A stretch of 64,000 bases of DNA, taken from Paenibacillus sp. FSL M7-0420 (GTDB lineage Bacteria > Bacillota > Bacilli > Paenibacillales > Paenibacillaceae). Where the stretch lies: assembly GCF_038002345.1 (NCBI RefSeq), contig NZ_JBBOCJ010000001.1, positions 6,572,001 to 6,636,000 on the forward strand, given 5' to 3'. Positions within the stretch are counted from its first letter, which is position 1. Each line of letters opens with the position of its first letter. Below are positions 29,170-38,431 of this stretch, piece by piece. The notes beneath the pieces were generated by a model that saw only the letters and a program-made list of their open reading frames with translations, made no database searches and was not told the DNA's origin. The translations under genes were made by a program, and so were the position numbers.

Positions 29170-29976
29170 CTACGGCGTAAGCCGCTTCACGAACTGGAAG
29201 CGGTCATTCACCCGCATTTTACTATAGATGCTCTTCAGCATATTGCGCACGGTGCCTTCACTGATTCCCAGATCGCTTCCGATATGCAGCGCACTCTTCT
29301 CCATCAGCCACAGCCTCGCTACCTCCTGCTCCCGCGCGGTCAGCTTATACTCCAGCAATGTGGATTCAAGCCGGTACTGCTGCATCTCCGGGTTCTTCTC
29401 CATCCACTTCTCCATGATATTCTCAGCAATCTGCTGCACGAAGGGAATGGCGAATTCAATAGGCTCTCCTCTATTAAAAGAAATATCAACATATCCGTAA
29501 ACGGTATCATGATCCTGCAAGGGAGCGCATACACAGTTCCAGTCGCGGAAGGTCTGATCCGTATGCTCCGTCCCCCGCACCACCCCGATGCAGTTCATCT
29601 CCATCGCCAGCGATACGGCATTCATTCCCGCCTGCTGCCTGCTTAAGCTGACCCCCGGACGCAGCTCCGCCTGCTCCATCTCGGCCTGCGTCTCCGAAGA
29701 AGAATAGACCAGCTCCAGAATGGTCCCCGCCTTGTCCGTCAGGAACACCACATAAGGAATGGAGAGCAGCTGGCTTAATTTGTTCATTTCACTGCGGATG
29801 GAAGCAATCATAGCTCTATGATAGATATGCTCCCTGGATTCTTCAGAAGAACCCGCCACGGACATTCCGCTCTGGACATCAACTTGGGTTGCATCCAGCG
29901 GCCGGAAGGCTTCAAGTTCGCTTGCTTCTAAATCTCCAGGCATACTCCATGCTCTTGATTGATTAAAGACTCTCAC
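29170..29976 (-). CDS. LuxR-family transcription regulator with GAF-like sensor domain
   Basis: I choose the GTG at 29976, seven bases after GGAGGG, giving 268 residues; ATG 29991 and TTG 30000 lie upstream in the same frame but lack a good site. Residues ~50-185 form a GAF-like sensor (PYVVFLTDKAGTILELVYSS, GVSLSRQQAGMNAVSLAMEM) similar to the N-terminal domain of AcoR-type activators. The last ~65 residues are a LuxR helix-turn-helix (KLTAREQEVARLWLMEKS, GISEGTVRNMLKSIYSKM). It is a probable cytoplasmic DNA-binding regulator that senses a small ligand. Its targets are unknown; it converges on the gcv operon and diverges from a small membrane protein gene. Confidence 0.82.
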   Translation of the reverse strand: MRVFNQSRAWSMPGDLEASELEAFRPLDATQVDVQSGMSVAGSSEESREHIYHRAMIASIRSEMNKLSQLLSIPYVVFLTDKAGTILELVYSSSETQAEMEQAELRPGVSLSRQQAGMNAVSLAMEMNCIGVVRGTEHTDQTFRDWNCVCAPLQDHDTVYGYVDISFNRGEPIEFAIPFVQQIAENIMEKWMEKNPEMQQYRLESTLLEYKLTAREQEVARLWLMEKSALHIGSDLGISEGTVRNMLKSIYSKMRVNDRFQFVKRLTP

Positions 29977-30153
29977 AAACGATCCCTCCATTTTTACCAA
30001 TTCCTATATAATCAATTTTAAAAGAAAGCATTATAACATACAATTACGGAATAATGAACATTCAGTATTGGATCTGTAAATCCCCGCGTTAGCGCTGTAA
30101 AATGTAGAAATCTGTTCACTCTTATATTTCCACATCATTCCGGGAGGTTCGAC

Positions 30154-30504
30154 ATGCTTCGCATCGGCTATCTATCGGCTGCTCTTAATCTGGCTACTGC
30201 CATGGTGTCATTCCTGCGCTTCGGCAGTAATTATGCCCTGCTCATCATGGCCAGCTATACCCTCTTAACCCTTGCGGGATACCGGCTGCTGCAGAACAAA
30301 AGGACATTATATCTTATCCCTCTGCTCACCTTCAGCTGTTCATTCCTCTTATACAACGTGACCTATGTATTGTTGAAGCAGATTAATCTCGTAGACCTGT
30401 ATGCTGTAGACTGGAGACTCGAGGTTCAGCTGGCGCTTCCCCTGCTGGTAGGGTTCGCCGTCCAGTCTCTCTTTAAGCGGAGCGGCAAATCCCGGTTGGT
30501 GTAG
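30154..30504 (+). CDS. Small polytopic membrane protein, unknown function
   Basis: The 116-residue protein has about four hydrophobic helices (LSAALNLATAMVSFL, YALLIMASYTLLTLAG, YLIPLLTFSCSFLLYNVTYV, LALPLLVGFAVQSLF) and a basic C-terminal tail. GGGAGG precedes the ATG. A perfect terminator overlaps the end of the gene, so it is transcribed alone. I do not recognise the family. Confidence 0.7.
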   Translation: MLRIGYLSAALNLATAMVSFLRFGSNYALLIMASYTLLTLAGYRLLQNKRTLYLIPLLTFSCSFLLYNVTYVLLKQINLVDLYAVDWRLEVQLALPLLVGFAVQSLFKRSGKSRLV

Positions 30505-30529
30505 GCTTCCGGGGTTGCCGCTTTTTTTT
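30481..30529 (+). terminator. Intrinsic terminator overlapping the gene end
   Basis: AGCGGCAA (30481-30488) pairs with TTGCCGCT (30515-30522), with CCCGG/CCGGG inside, then eight T. The left arm lies within the last codons of the small membrane protein gene. Confidence 0.9.
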
Positions 30530-30673
30530 GCAAAATCGACTTAAACTGATAGTTTTCGACATCTGCTCAGTGATATATTTACTCTTACGTCTGTCAGACC
30601 GCTGAGGATTCAGAAGTTTTCTCCGCAGGCATCTGCGGTAACGCTTTCAGAGCAATGAACAGGAGGGTTAAGC

Positions 30674-31729
30674 TTGAGTATGATTGAAGCCAAAGGGCTG
30701 AGTAAGTCCTTCATGCAGGCGGTGAAGGAGCCGGGCCTTAAGGGGGCGGTGAAGCATCTCTTCCTGCCCAGGCATATTGAGAAGGTGGCGGTCAAGCCGC
30801 TGGACCTGAGGATCGAAGCGGGGGAGACGGTGGCCTACGTGGGACCGAACGGCGCCGGTAAATCGACTACCATCAAGATGCTGACCGGCATTCTGATGCC
30901 TTCCTCCGGGAGTATCTCGGTGAACGGGATTAATCCGTACCGCAAAAGAATGGAAAACGCCGCCCAGATCGGCGCAGTCTTCGGGCAGCGCACCCAGCTG
31001 TGGTGGGATATTCCGATTGCCGAGTCCTTCTCGCTGCTGAAGGATATCTATCAGATTCCGGATGCCCTCTACAGGAAGAACATGGACTTGTTCACCGACA
31101 TGCTCGGGATGAGCGAATTCATCCACCTGTCCGCACGTAAGCTCTCGCTGGGTCAGCGCATGCGTGCCGATCTGGCCGCAGCCCTGCTGCATAATCCGCC
31201 GATTCTGTATCTCGATGAGCCGACGATTGGCCTTGATGTATCTGTGAAGGAGAAGATCCGCGGGTTCATTAAGCAGATCAACCAGGAGCAGCAGACGACC
31301 GTGATGCTGACGACCCATGACCTGGGCGACATTGAGGACCTGTGCAAGCGGCTGGTCATTATCGATCACGGCGCGATTATTTATGACGGTACGCTGAGCG
31401 AGGTCAAGGCCCGTTTTGCCAAAAACCGGGTCATCTTCTTCCAGGTACGCTCCCCCATGCCGGAATTGTACGAGCTGCTGGAGCAGAGCCCCGGGCTGAA
31501 GCTGGAACAGCAGAGCAGCCAGGAGTTCTCGGTCACCTTTGACCGGTATGAATATACCGCCAGTGAAGTGGTTAGCCGGGTGATGAAGCATGGGGAGGTA
31601 CTCGATTTCCGCATGGAGGATACCCACATTGAGCAGGTCATTAAAGCTGTCTATGACGGTCATCTGGACTTGAACGAGCACCGGGGAGCAAGGGGGCAGG
31701 CGCACCATGACGACAGCAGCCCGGCTTAA
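30674..31729 (+). CDS. ABC transporter ATP-binding protein (COG4586 type)
   Basis: The 351-residue protein has Walker A GPNGAGKST at residues 57-65, signature LSLGQRMRADL, Walker B ILYLDEPTIGLD and a TTHDLGDIEDLCKR switch. The long insert before Walker A (KEPGLKGAVKHLFLPRHIE) and the FGQRTQLWWDIP motif mark the COG4586 group, which pairs with two ABC-2-like membrane proteins, exactly as found here. TTG at 30674 lies six bases after GGAGGG; ATG 30680 is 12 bases away, so I keep the TTG. Substrate unknown; an export function is typical for the family. Confidence 0.9.
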   Translation: MSMIEAKGLSKSFMQAVKEPGLKGAVKHLFLPRHIEKVAVKPLDLRIEAGETVAYVGPNGAGKSTTIKMLTGILMPSSGSISVNGINPYRKRMENAAQIGAVFGQRTQLWWDIPIAESFSLLKDIYQIPDALYRKNMDLFTDMLGMSEFIHLSARKLSLGQRMRADLAAALLHNPPILYLDEPTIGLDVSVKEKIRGFIKQINQEQQTTVMLTTHDLGDIEDLCKRLVIIDHGAIIYDGTLSEVKARFAKNRVIFFQVRSPMPELYELLEQSPGLKLEQQSSQEFSVTFDRYEYTASEVVSRVMKHGEVLDFRMEDTHIEQVIKAVYDGHLDLNEHRGARGQAHHDDSSPA

Positions 31730-32516
31730 CAAATACAGAAGTATTGCCAATCGTTCTCTGCAAAATGTGATGGCCTACCGGAACTCCTATATCATTAATT
31801 TACTGGCGAACTCGATTAATCTCGTAGCGATCTTCTTCCTCTGGCAGGGAATCTATGGCGGGCGCGAGGCGGTGGGCGGTTACTCCTGGGATCAGATGAA
31901 GACCTATCTGCTGGTGACCTTCCTGGCTAATTCCGTCTTATCCTGGTATTCCGAGACTGCCATTTCCGGCAAAATCCTGGACGGCAGCGTCGCCATGGAC
32001 CTGCTGAAGCCGATTGATTTCCAGACGGCCCGATTCGCCGAGACCTTGGGTGCGAGCCTGCTGGAGGGGGCGATGAGTACGGTTCTGCTGATCGTGTTCG
32101 CCACCTTCCTTACCGGAGTGACCTTCCCCCACTCGCCGATCGTCTATCTGCTGTTTGCGGTTAGTCTGCTCTGCGCGGTTGTGGTCAAATTCGGCGTGGT
32201 CTATCTGGCGGCTCTCTTATGCTTCTGGTCGACGGGTTCACTGGGGATTGTCTGGACGCGGATTGCGCTCACTAACCTGCTGTCGGGCGCGCTGGTGCCA
32301 TTGGCCTTCTTCCCGGACTGGCTGGAAAAGCTGGCGCTGCTGCTGCCCTTCCAGGCCATCATTCATACGCCGACGATGATCTTCCTGCAACAGGCAGATA
32401 CGTGGGAAAGCCTGCGGCTGATCGGCCTTCAGCTCTTTTGGGGGGCAGGGCTCTGGATGGCGGGCAAAGCCATGTGGAACTGGGCGGTCCGCCAGGTGAC
32501 CATTCATGGGGGCTAA
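31707..32516 (+). CDS. ABC transporter permease (COG4587-like)
   Basis: The 269-residue protein has six hydrophobic segments and begins NKYRSIANRSLQNVMAYRNS, a start seen in COG4587 permeases. An internal VAMDLLKPIDFQTARF region is typical of this pair of permeases. It overlaps the ATPase gene by 23 bp, with the ribosome site inside it, and is followed by a second permease after 19 bp. It forms the membrane channel with its neighbour. Confidence 0.88.
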   Translation: MTTAARLNKYRSIANRSLQNVMAYRNSYIINLLANSINLVAIFFLWQGIYGGREAVGGYSWDQMKTYLLVTFLANSVLSWYSETAISGKILDGSVAMDLLKPIDFQTARFAETLGASLLEGAMSTVLLIVFATFLTGVTFPHSPIVYLLFAVSLLCAVVVKFGVVYLAALLCFWSTGSLGIVWTRIALTNLLSGALVPLAFFPDWLEKLALLLPFQAIIHTPTMIFLQQADTWESLRLIGLQLFWGAGLWMAGKAMWNWAVRQVTIHGG

Positions 32517-32535
32517 GGCTGAAGGAGGACGCAGA

Positions 32536-33333
32536 ATGAAAATATCGCAAATGCTCTATCTCTATAGAAGGCTGTATGTGCAGCAGCTTAAGGCGATTCT
32601 GGAGTATAATAAAGACTTTTACATCCTGATGTGTTCGGCAGCCTTGACGCAGGTATTGGGGTTCGTGTTCCTGTGGGTGATCTATGACCGGATTCCGGAT
32701 ATTCAGGGCTGGCAGTTCTGGGAGGTCACCTTCATGTACGCTATGATCTTCCTGACGGAGGGGGCGGGTTCGCTGTTCTTCGAGGGCAGCTGGAGGCTGG
32801 GCAGGCTGGTCAACACAGGAGAGCTGGACCGTTATCTGCTGCGGCCGGTGCCGGTGGTTCTTCAGGTGTTCTGCACAGGGATTGGGATTAACGGACTCGG
32901 CAATCTGCTCATCGGCGGGGTCATCATCTGGCAGTCGCTTGTGCACAGCCCCATCCACTGGACTACGGGCAAGGCCGCCATTCTTATCCTGTTATTCGTC
33001 ACAGCGGTCATTATCCGGGTATCCATTAACCTCATGGGTAACTCGGCGGCCTTCTGGATTCGCAATGCCGGGAATGCATTCCCGCTAATGGTGCATAATC
33101 TGTCCGATCTGGCCAAATATCCGATTACCCTGTTTCCGCAGGCGATCCGCATCTTCATTTCGACGGTGCTGCCCTATGCGTTCATCAGCTTCTACCCGGC
33201 AACCTATATTTTCGGCAAAAGCGGCTGGTCCGGCTGGTGGCTCCTCGCCCCTGTCGCGGCTATCGGAAGCGCGGCTGCGGCTTACGGGGTCTTCCGGTAC
33301 GGGCTGTCCCGGTATGAGAGTACGGGGAACTGA
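32536..33333 (+). CDS. ABC transporter permease (COG3694-like, ABC-2 family)
   Basis: From ATG 32536, eight bases after AAGGAGG, the protein has 265 residues; a GTG at 32506 in the same frame has no site. It begins KISQMLYLYRRLYVQQLKAI and has six hydrophobic segments plus a FFEGSWRLGRLVNTGELDRY loop shared in type with the preceding permease (DLLKPIDF equals DRYLLRPV in position). The three genes together form an ABC exporter of unknown substrate. No clear terminator; a small GCTCTGC/GCAGAGC hairpin lies at 33414-33434. Confidence 0.88.
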   Translation: MKISQMLYLYRRLYVQQLKAILEYNKDFYILMCSAALTQVLGFVFLWVIYDRIPDIQGWQFWEVTFMYAMIFLTEGAGSLFFEGSWRLGRLVNTGELDRYLLRPVPVVLQVFCTGIGINGLGNLLIGGVIIWQSLVHSPIHWTTGKAAILILLFVTAVIIRVSINLMGNSAAFWIRNAGNAFPLMVHNLSDLAKYPITLFPQAIRIFISTVLPYAFISFYPATYIFGKSGWSGWWLLAPVAAIGSAAAAYGVFRYGLSRYESTGN

Positions 33334-33467
33334 ATGTTAGTTTAAATACATTTGGAGCAGGACCAGTGTTAGTTCATTGATGGACGCTCCGCAAACGGAC
33401 CGTTGTTCCAATCGCTCTGCTGTTTAAGCAGAGCACGGGTACCTCTTAAAAAGACCGCATAACACCT

Positions 33468-34292
33468 CTAACGCGCGATAAACAGCCGCTTCTCCAGATC
33501 CAAGTCGTACACCTGCGGCTTCAGCTCCGGGTCGGTCCCGGCACCCTCAGGCGAGTGTACCACTAACTGTTCATTCTGGTTAGCGGGTACGGGTTGAATC
33601 TCGGAGTAGACCAGCGTGTCATGCACGATATCCCCTTGCTTGAAGGACAGGGGAAATACTTCTCCGCTCATCTTATTGACCGCGAAGGCGTAAGCAACTA
33701 ATCCATGCCCGGACTTATACTGGGGAGCAAACAGATATACTTCTGCATCCTTGAAGCTGACTTTATCGAACTCGAGGACCTGGTCTGATGGGCGTACGAA
33801 CAAGAAAGCAGGCAGCTTAAGCAAGACCTGATCCTGATCCTGATCCCCCGCCCGGTACACGATGGAGTAATCAGCCTGATACGTCTGCTCCCCTTCGAGA
33901 CCGTAATTGCTGGATGCCTCCAGATGTCCGCGCTCCTCGGAGCTGCTTGCGATCATCAGCAGCTCGCCTTGTCCCGCTGCACTTCTAGCGCGGATGGTTC
34001 CCGCAGCATTAACGGAATCGGCAATTACCAGGTTGGCGGGAGCTTCTGGCTGGACCGGATTCGATAGGCCTGCTGTAGTTGCCGGAACCGCTGCGGATGC
34101 AGTTTCTGAGGCTGCGGGTGAAGCGGTTGTTGCCGGTGGAGACGCAGAAGCAGATGCTATGGCAGACGGAGTCGTTTCTGCCGACGGAGTAGCTGTGCCG
34201 GATACATCCTGGCTGCTGCACCCCAGCAGCAGGCCGAGTGCCAGGAGTGCGCCCGCTGTACGTGTTGTAGCTGTAGACCGGATTGGACTCAT
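33468..34292 (-). CDS. Lipoprotein of unknown function with Ser/Thr/Ala-rich linker
   Basis: The 274-residue protein has a lipoprotein signal peptide: a basic start, a hydrophobic core and the lipobox LLLGC with Cys25 as the lipidated residue. Residues ~26-85 are almost all Ala, Ser, Thr and Pro, a spacer that would hold the domain off the membrane through the wall. The remaining ~190 residues are a beta-rich globular part (YQADYSIVYRAGDQDQDQ, VSFKDAEVYLFAPQYKSGHG). I do not recognise it. The ribosome site AGAGGGG lies very close to the ATG. Confidence 0.75.
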   Translation of the reverse strand: MSPIRSTATTRTAGALLALGLLLGCSSQDVSGTATPSAETTPSAIASASASPPATTASPAASETASAAVPATTAGLSNPVQPEAPANLVIADSVNAAGTIRARSAAGQGELLMIASSSEERGHLEASSNYGLEGEQTYQADYSIVYRAGDQDQDQVLLKLPAFLFVRPSDQVLEFDKVSFKDAEVYLFAPQYKSGHGLVAYAFAVNKMSGEVFPLSFKQGDIVHDTLVYSEIQPVPANQNEQLVVHSPEGAGTDPELKPQVYDLDLEKRLFIAR

Positions 34293-34383
34293 TCCCCTCT
34301 AATCGTTTTTTGAGTACAACCTATTATATAAGATTATCACGGTCCACAAATTTAGAGATTGTCTTATTTTCTTTAAAAAATAG

Positions 34384-35514
34384 TCACCGGAACATGCCCT
34401 TGAGCAGCGGCGGCGTGACAAGTGTGGTTACAATTACAGCAATAATCACTCCAGTGAAATACTCCGGCTGCAGCAGCCCGCTCGACAGGCCCGTGGCGGC
34501 TATTATCAGAGCGACTTCGCCTCTGGAGATCATGCCTGCGCCGATAATGAACGAGGACCGGGTATTGAACCCGGTCAGCCGTGCGCCGATTCCGCCGCCC
34601 AGCCATTTCGCCAATATTGCGAACAAGGATAACACCACCACAAATAGAATGTGGCTGCCCAGCCCCTCGAAGCTGACACTAAGCCCGATGCTCACAAAAA
34701 AGACTGGTACAAACAGCGTATAGGCAATCGGCTCTACTTTGGACTCCACCACCTGCTTGAAGGACGTCTGGGCAATAGCAATTCCGGCGGCAAAAGCGCC
34801 GATGATGCCGGCCATCCCCATCCGTTCGGCAAAGTATGCATAGGCGAAGAGAATCACCAGTGCGGCGGTCATGACCGCCTCGGTCACCCGCAGAGGGGCG
34901 AGCCAGCGCAGCAGCCGCGGCACGGCCAGCCAGCCGGCGAGAATGGCGACGGCGAAGAACAGCAGTTTTTTGCCGATCAAGAGGGGAATGGAGATGTCAC
35001 TGCCTGTGCCGAAAAAGCTCATCAGCACCGCCAGCAGAATCACAACAAGAATGTCATCGATCACCGCCGCTCCCAGAATGGTCGAGCCTTCCGGCGAATT
35101 CAGCCGGTCCATCTCCTTCAGCACCTGAACGGAAATACTGACTGAGGTCGCACTTAGAATCACCCCTAGAAACAGCGCATTATGATCCGCGAAGCCGAAC
35201 CACGCCCCGATGCCATACCCGCCGATAAAAGGCAGCAGAATTCCGCCCACCGCGACCGCCAGAGCCGACTTCCAGTTCTCACGCAGCTGCTTCAGGTCTG
35301 TCTCCAGTCCCGCGATGAACATCAGCAGCAGCACGCCAATCTCGGACATGTAATGAATGAATCCGCCCGGCTGCACCCAGCCGAGCACGGCAGGTCCGAG
35401 AAGGATGCCGACCAGCAGCTTCCCCAGCACCGCAGGCTGCCCGAGCCGCACAGACAAGTCCCCGGCCAGCTTGGTGAATAATAGAATCAGCAGTAAATAC
35501 AATATGAATTCCAC
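34384..35514 (-). CDS. CPA2-family cation/proton antiporter
   Basis: The 376-residue protein is almost wholly membrane-embedded with about 12 helices. It starts EFILYLLLILLFTKLAGDLS and contains RLGQPAVLGKLLVGILLGP and GVLLLMFIAGLETDL, which identify the Na+/H+ exchanger domain of the CPA2 (KefB/GerN/NapA) group. No C-terminal nucleotide-binding (RCK) domain is attached. It probably exchanges Na+ or K+ for protons across the cytoplasmic membrane. The start is a GTG at 35514 with AAAGGAGTGG about 9 bases upstream. Transcribed alone. Confidence 0.9.
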   Translation of the reverse strand: MEFILYLLLILLFTKLAGDLSVRLGQPAVLGKLLVGILLGPAVLGWVQPGGFIHYMSEIGVLLLMFIAGLETDLKQLRENWKSALAVAVGGILLPFIGGYGIGAWFGFADHNALFLGVILSATSVSISVQVLKEMDRLNSPEGSTILGAAVIDDILVVILLAVLMSFFGTGSDISIPLLIGKKLLFFAVAILAGWLAVPRLLRWLAPLRVTEAVMTAALVILFAYAYFAERMGMAGIIGAFAAGIAIAQTSFKQVVESKVEPIAYTLFVPVFFVSIGLSVSFEGLGSHILFVVVLSLFAILAKWLGGGIGARLTGFNTRSSFIIGAGMISRGEVALIIAATGLSSGLLQPEYFTGVIIAVIVTTLVTPPLLKGMFR

Positions 35515-35665
35515 TTGCTATTTCCACTCCTTTTCTCCTGAAAAACTCCATAAAACGACAAAGAGAAGCCTTGGTGACAGGCTCCTCCTAATAACACTGA
35601 CCTATTCAGTTCACTTCACACGATTCTCTCCAGTATAACTCCAATGAATATTGCTGTAAACCGGA

Positions 35666-35989
35666 CTACTTCAGATAAAAGACCTCACGCAGCGGCACCA
35701 TCGGAACCGCATCGTTGAAATCGAAGGAGCCCTCGACCATCTTCGAGGTGATCGCATTCCAGCGGTTGCAGGCCTCGCTCCCGGCGATGTAGGCGAATGC
35801 TGCTTCCGTATCATCACATTCGAAGCAATAGAAGAACTGGTTGCCATTCTGAAAAATCGAATAGTTGCGGATGCCCGCTTTACTGTGCTCCTCCAGAATC
35901 TCCGGCCATGGGTCCAGATGCATCTGTACGTATTCCTCTAAGTTTTCCTCTTTCACCTTCCAGGTCCAAGCCAGCTTGTTGCTGCCCAT
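35666..35989 (-). CDS. rhaM: L-rhamnose mutarotase
   Basis: The 107-residue protein matches the RhaM/DUF718 family in length and motifs: the active-site His lies in YVQMHLDPWPEILEEH, and the substrate tryptophan and tyrosine residues lie in NRWNAITSKM and EVFYLK. It interconverts alpha and beta anomers of L-rhamnose in the cytoplasm, usually beside rhamnose catabolic genes, but none are adjacent here. A GGGGG site lies 8 bases before the ATG. Single gene. Confidence 0.88.
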   Translation of the reverse strand: MGSNKLAWTWKVKEENLEEYVQMHLDPWPEILEEHSKAGIRNYSIFQNGNQFFYCFECDDTEAAFAYIAGSEACNRWNAITSKMVEGSFDFNDAVPMVPLREVFYLK

Positions 35990-36097
35990 CCTCGCATCCC
36001 CCTGTCATTTGTTCCTTCGATTCAATCATATCACACAATTAAGTGGTTTGGACATGTCCGATTCGGACATTATGGGCAGCAAGGATATGCTTCGATA

Positions 36098-37258
36098 TCA
36101 GGTACTGGTTCCCGCTTCGTTCGGACGGAGAATGGCAGAGCCAATCGCCAGCAGGACGGCGGCCATCAGGCCCAGGATCGCAAACGGCATCCACAGCTCG
36201 TTCCAGCCGCCACCGGTCGCGGCAATGTCCACCGCCTGTATCGCCCATTTCTGCGGTGTAAAGTTGGCCAGCTTCTGCATATATTCCGGCATGATGGAGA
36301 CGGGCCAGAAGCAGCCGCCCAGCATGCAGGTCGGGGTAAGAATCAGCGAATTCAGCATCCCCGCATTACGCGGATTGCGGATCAGCCCGGCAACGGTGCT
36401 GGCAATCCCCATGGAGACCAGCATGAAGGCCGCCAGAACCAGGAAGTAGAGAAAGAGCGGCATCTCATAATCGTAGCGGAGCACCCATTTGCCCAGCACC
36501 AGCACGACAAGGATCTGAATCATTCCTACAAGAAAGCTGCCCAGGAAGTTGCCAAGCGCAATTTCATAGGAACGGACTGGAGCGCTGAACATGCGCATCA
36601 TGGTCCGCCCTCTGCGGTCATCCGTGATCTGGGAGACAGAGCTGGTCACCAGCGCCATCAGGAACATAAGCGTCATCCCTGTAACTACGCCTAGGGTCTG
36701 CCGCGGATAGAGATCATAATCGGTACGCGTGCTGCCCACGTTGTGCTGCTCCGACTGCTTCAGCACAGCTGCGAGCTGCGCCTGCATATCGCCTGTTCTT
36801 CCACTGGCGGCAGCAACGGTATGTGCCGCTTCGGCAATTTGTGCAGCAGTGGCGGTGATCTTCATCTTCATCATAATTGAGCTTTCACTTGCCCGAAGCT
36901 CATAGATGCTGATCTGCGGCGGCTCCCCCGCCATTAAGGCGGCAGTGTACCCGGCAGGAATGAACACCCCCACCGTTCCCTCCTGCTTAATTGTGGCTTC
37001 CTTCAAGGCAGCCTCGTCGCTGCGCGGCTCGAACTTATACTCTCCGGCCAGCTCCAGCTCCGTAATCAAATGTCTGCCGGCTGCCCCCGTATCCGAGTTG
37101 ACGTATAGAACGGTTGCCGGTCCCTCCGCCATCCCTCCGGTAAGGGAGATAATCGCTGCCACCACTACGCCGGGAAGCAGAATGAATACCATAAGCCCTC
37201 TGAAGGTGCCAATACTTCGTCTAATCATATTCCAGGCAATAATTAATATTTTATCCAC
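36098..37258 (-). CDS. ABC-2 type permease, LnrN/LnrM-like
   Basis: I start at the GTG at 37258, just after GAAGGTGGG, giving 386 residues; the longer frame from 37285 has no site of its own. The start lies inside the last codons of the upstream permease (8-bp overlap). The protein has one N-terminal helix, a large extracellular domain (~residues 45-180), and five helices near the C-terminus with PTCMLGGCFWPVSIMPEYMQ. This is the ABC2_membrane_3 plan of linearmycin-type exporters. It would form a heterodimeric channel with the upstream gene. Confidence 0.87.
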   Translation of the reverse strand: MDKILIIAWNMIRRSIGTFRGLMVFILLPGVVVAAIISLTGGMAEGPATVLYVNSDTGAAGRHLITELELAGEYKFEPRSDEAALKEATIKQEGTVGVFIPAGYTAALMAGEPPQISIYELRASESSIMMKMKITATAAQIAEAAHTVAAASGRTGDMQAQLAAVLKQSEQHNVGSTRTDYDLYPRQTLGVVTGMTLMFLMALVTSSVSQITDDRRGRTMMRMFSAPVRSYEIALGNFLGSFLVGMIQILVVLVLGKWVLRYDYEMPLFLYFLVLAAFMLVSMGIASTVAGLIRNPRNAGMLNSLILTPTCMLGGCFWPVSIMPEYMQKLANFTPQKWAIQAVDIAATGGGWNELWMPFAILGLMAAVLLAIGSAILRPNEAGTST

Positions 37259-38417
37259 GGTAACCCACCTTCCGGTATGAGACAATCACTGCCGCGAACA
37301 ATGCTGCGCTAATGATGCACATCACCCACAGATTCGGCAAAAGCTGCTCCAGACCGGAATGCAGCATCATCCGGATGACCGCCTGCTGTACCCAATGGTT
37401 AAGCGTGAATGCCCCTGCGCTGTTCACCCAGGAATCAGGAAGCGGCGCCATCCCGCCGCTGACGAAGGTCATTACTACAGTCAGGACACTAATGATATTC
37501 GTAGCCGTCGCTGAGGTCCGGCTGAAGAGGCAGATCAGTACGGCCAGTGTCATTGAGGCGGCAATCATCAGCAGGCAGAACAGCAGCAGCAGTCCCGGGC
37601 GGTTGCCCCAGTAGACGCCGAACAGCCAGTCAGACAGCAGAATAATCGTGAGGCACTGCAGGATGCTGACCAGGCCTACGCCGAGCATTTTGCCTATGAA
37701 CAGATGACTGTCTTTTACCGGCATGGAATGGATTCTGAACAGCGTATGGTTCTCTTTATCGTTAAAAAGTGAGGCTGTCACGGTCAACCCGCTGTACATC
37801 AGGAACATCAGCAGCATGGACGCTGCATAGAACTGGGCCGCCGAATAGGTCTTCCCGCCATTGTTCAGATCCCCCAGTACCACCCCCGGCTTACCGGCAG
37901 GTGCCTTAGTCGCTGTAAGAGCCTGTGGTCCAAGGGTTACGGCTGCCGCCTGCTTATAATTCAGCTCCATCAGCAGATTGTCGAAGGCGGTTCCGGCGAC
38001 CCGGTTATCGTCATGGCTCCTGCCCAGAATGAATTCCAGGCTGGCCTTCTTACCGCTCTGCACCTCCTGGTCGAAGCCCGGAGGAACAATCACCCCATAG
38101 GCATATTTACTGGTGCGCAGCCCGCTCTCTGCGGCTTCACGGCTCTCTGCAGTGACAGGAATTATAAGTTCCTTCACCTCAGGCGTCTCCAGAAAAGCCG
38201 TAAGGATCGCAGATTCCTCTGCCCCTCCGCCTCCATTATTCACAATAGCTACACGTACAGGCTTGATCTCATCTGCCCCCTGTACCCCGACCACCCCGGA
38301 GAGCGAAGCGCCCAAGAGGAAGATCAGCACCAGCGGCAGCAGGAACATATTCAGCAGCAAAGTGCGTGAACGGAGCTGTCTGCGCAGCTCAAATTTCATA
38401 ATAATCCAGGTATTCAC
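37251..38417 (-). CDS. ABC-2 type permease, LnrM-like
   Basis: The 388-residue protein begins with a GTG at 38417, five bases after GGGGGAG. It has the same plan as its downstream neighbour: N-terminal helix (LLNMFLLPLVLIFLLGASLS), long extracellular domain, then five helices, with FVSGGMAPLPDSWVNSAGAF late in the membrane part. It lies 14 bp after the ATPase gene. Order ATPase-permease-permease matches lnrLMN of B. subtilis, which exports linearmycin-type polyenes; the substrate here is not known. Confidence 0.87.
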   Translation of the reverse strand: MNTWIIMKFELRRQLRSRTLLLNMFLLPLVLIFLLGASLSGVVGVQGADEIKPVRVAIVNNGGGGAEESAILTAFLETPEVKELIIPVTAESREAAESGLRTSKYAYGVIVPPGFDQEVQSGKKASLEFILGRSHDDNRVAGTAFDNLLMELNYKQAAAVTLGPQALTATKAPAGKPGVVLGDLNNGGKTYSAAQFYAASMLLMFLMYSGLTVTASLFNDKENHTLFRIHSMPVKDSHLFIGKMLGVGLVSILQCLTIILLSDWLFGVYWGNRPGLLLLFCLLMIAASMTLAVLICLFSRTSATATNIISVLTVVMTFVSGGMAPLPDSWVNSAGAFTLNHWVQQAVIRMMLHSGLEQLLPNLWVMCIISAALFAAVIVSYRKVGYRG

Positions 38418-38431
38418 GTTTCTCCCCCTCT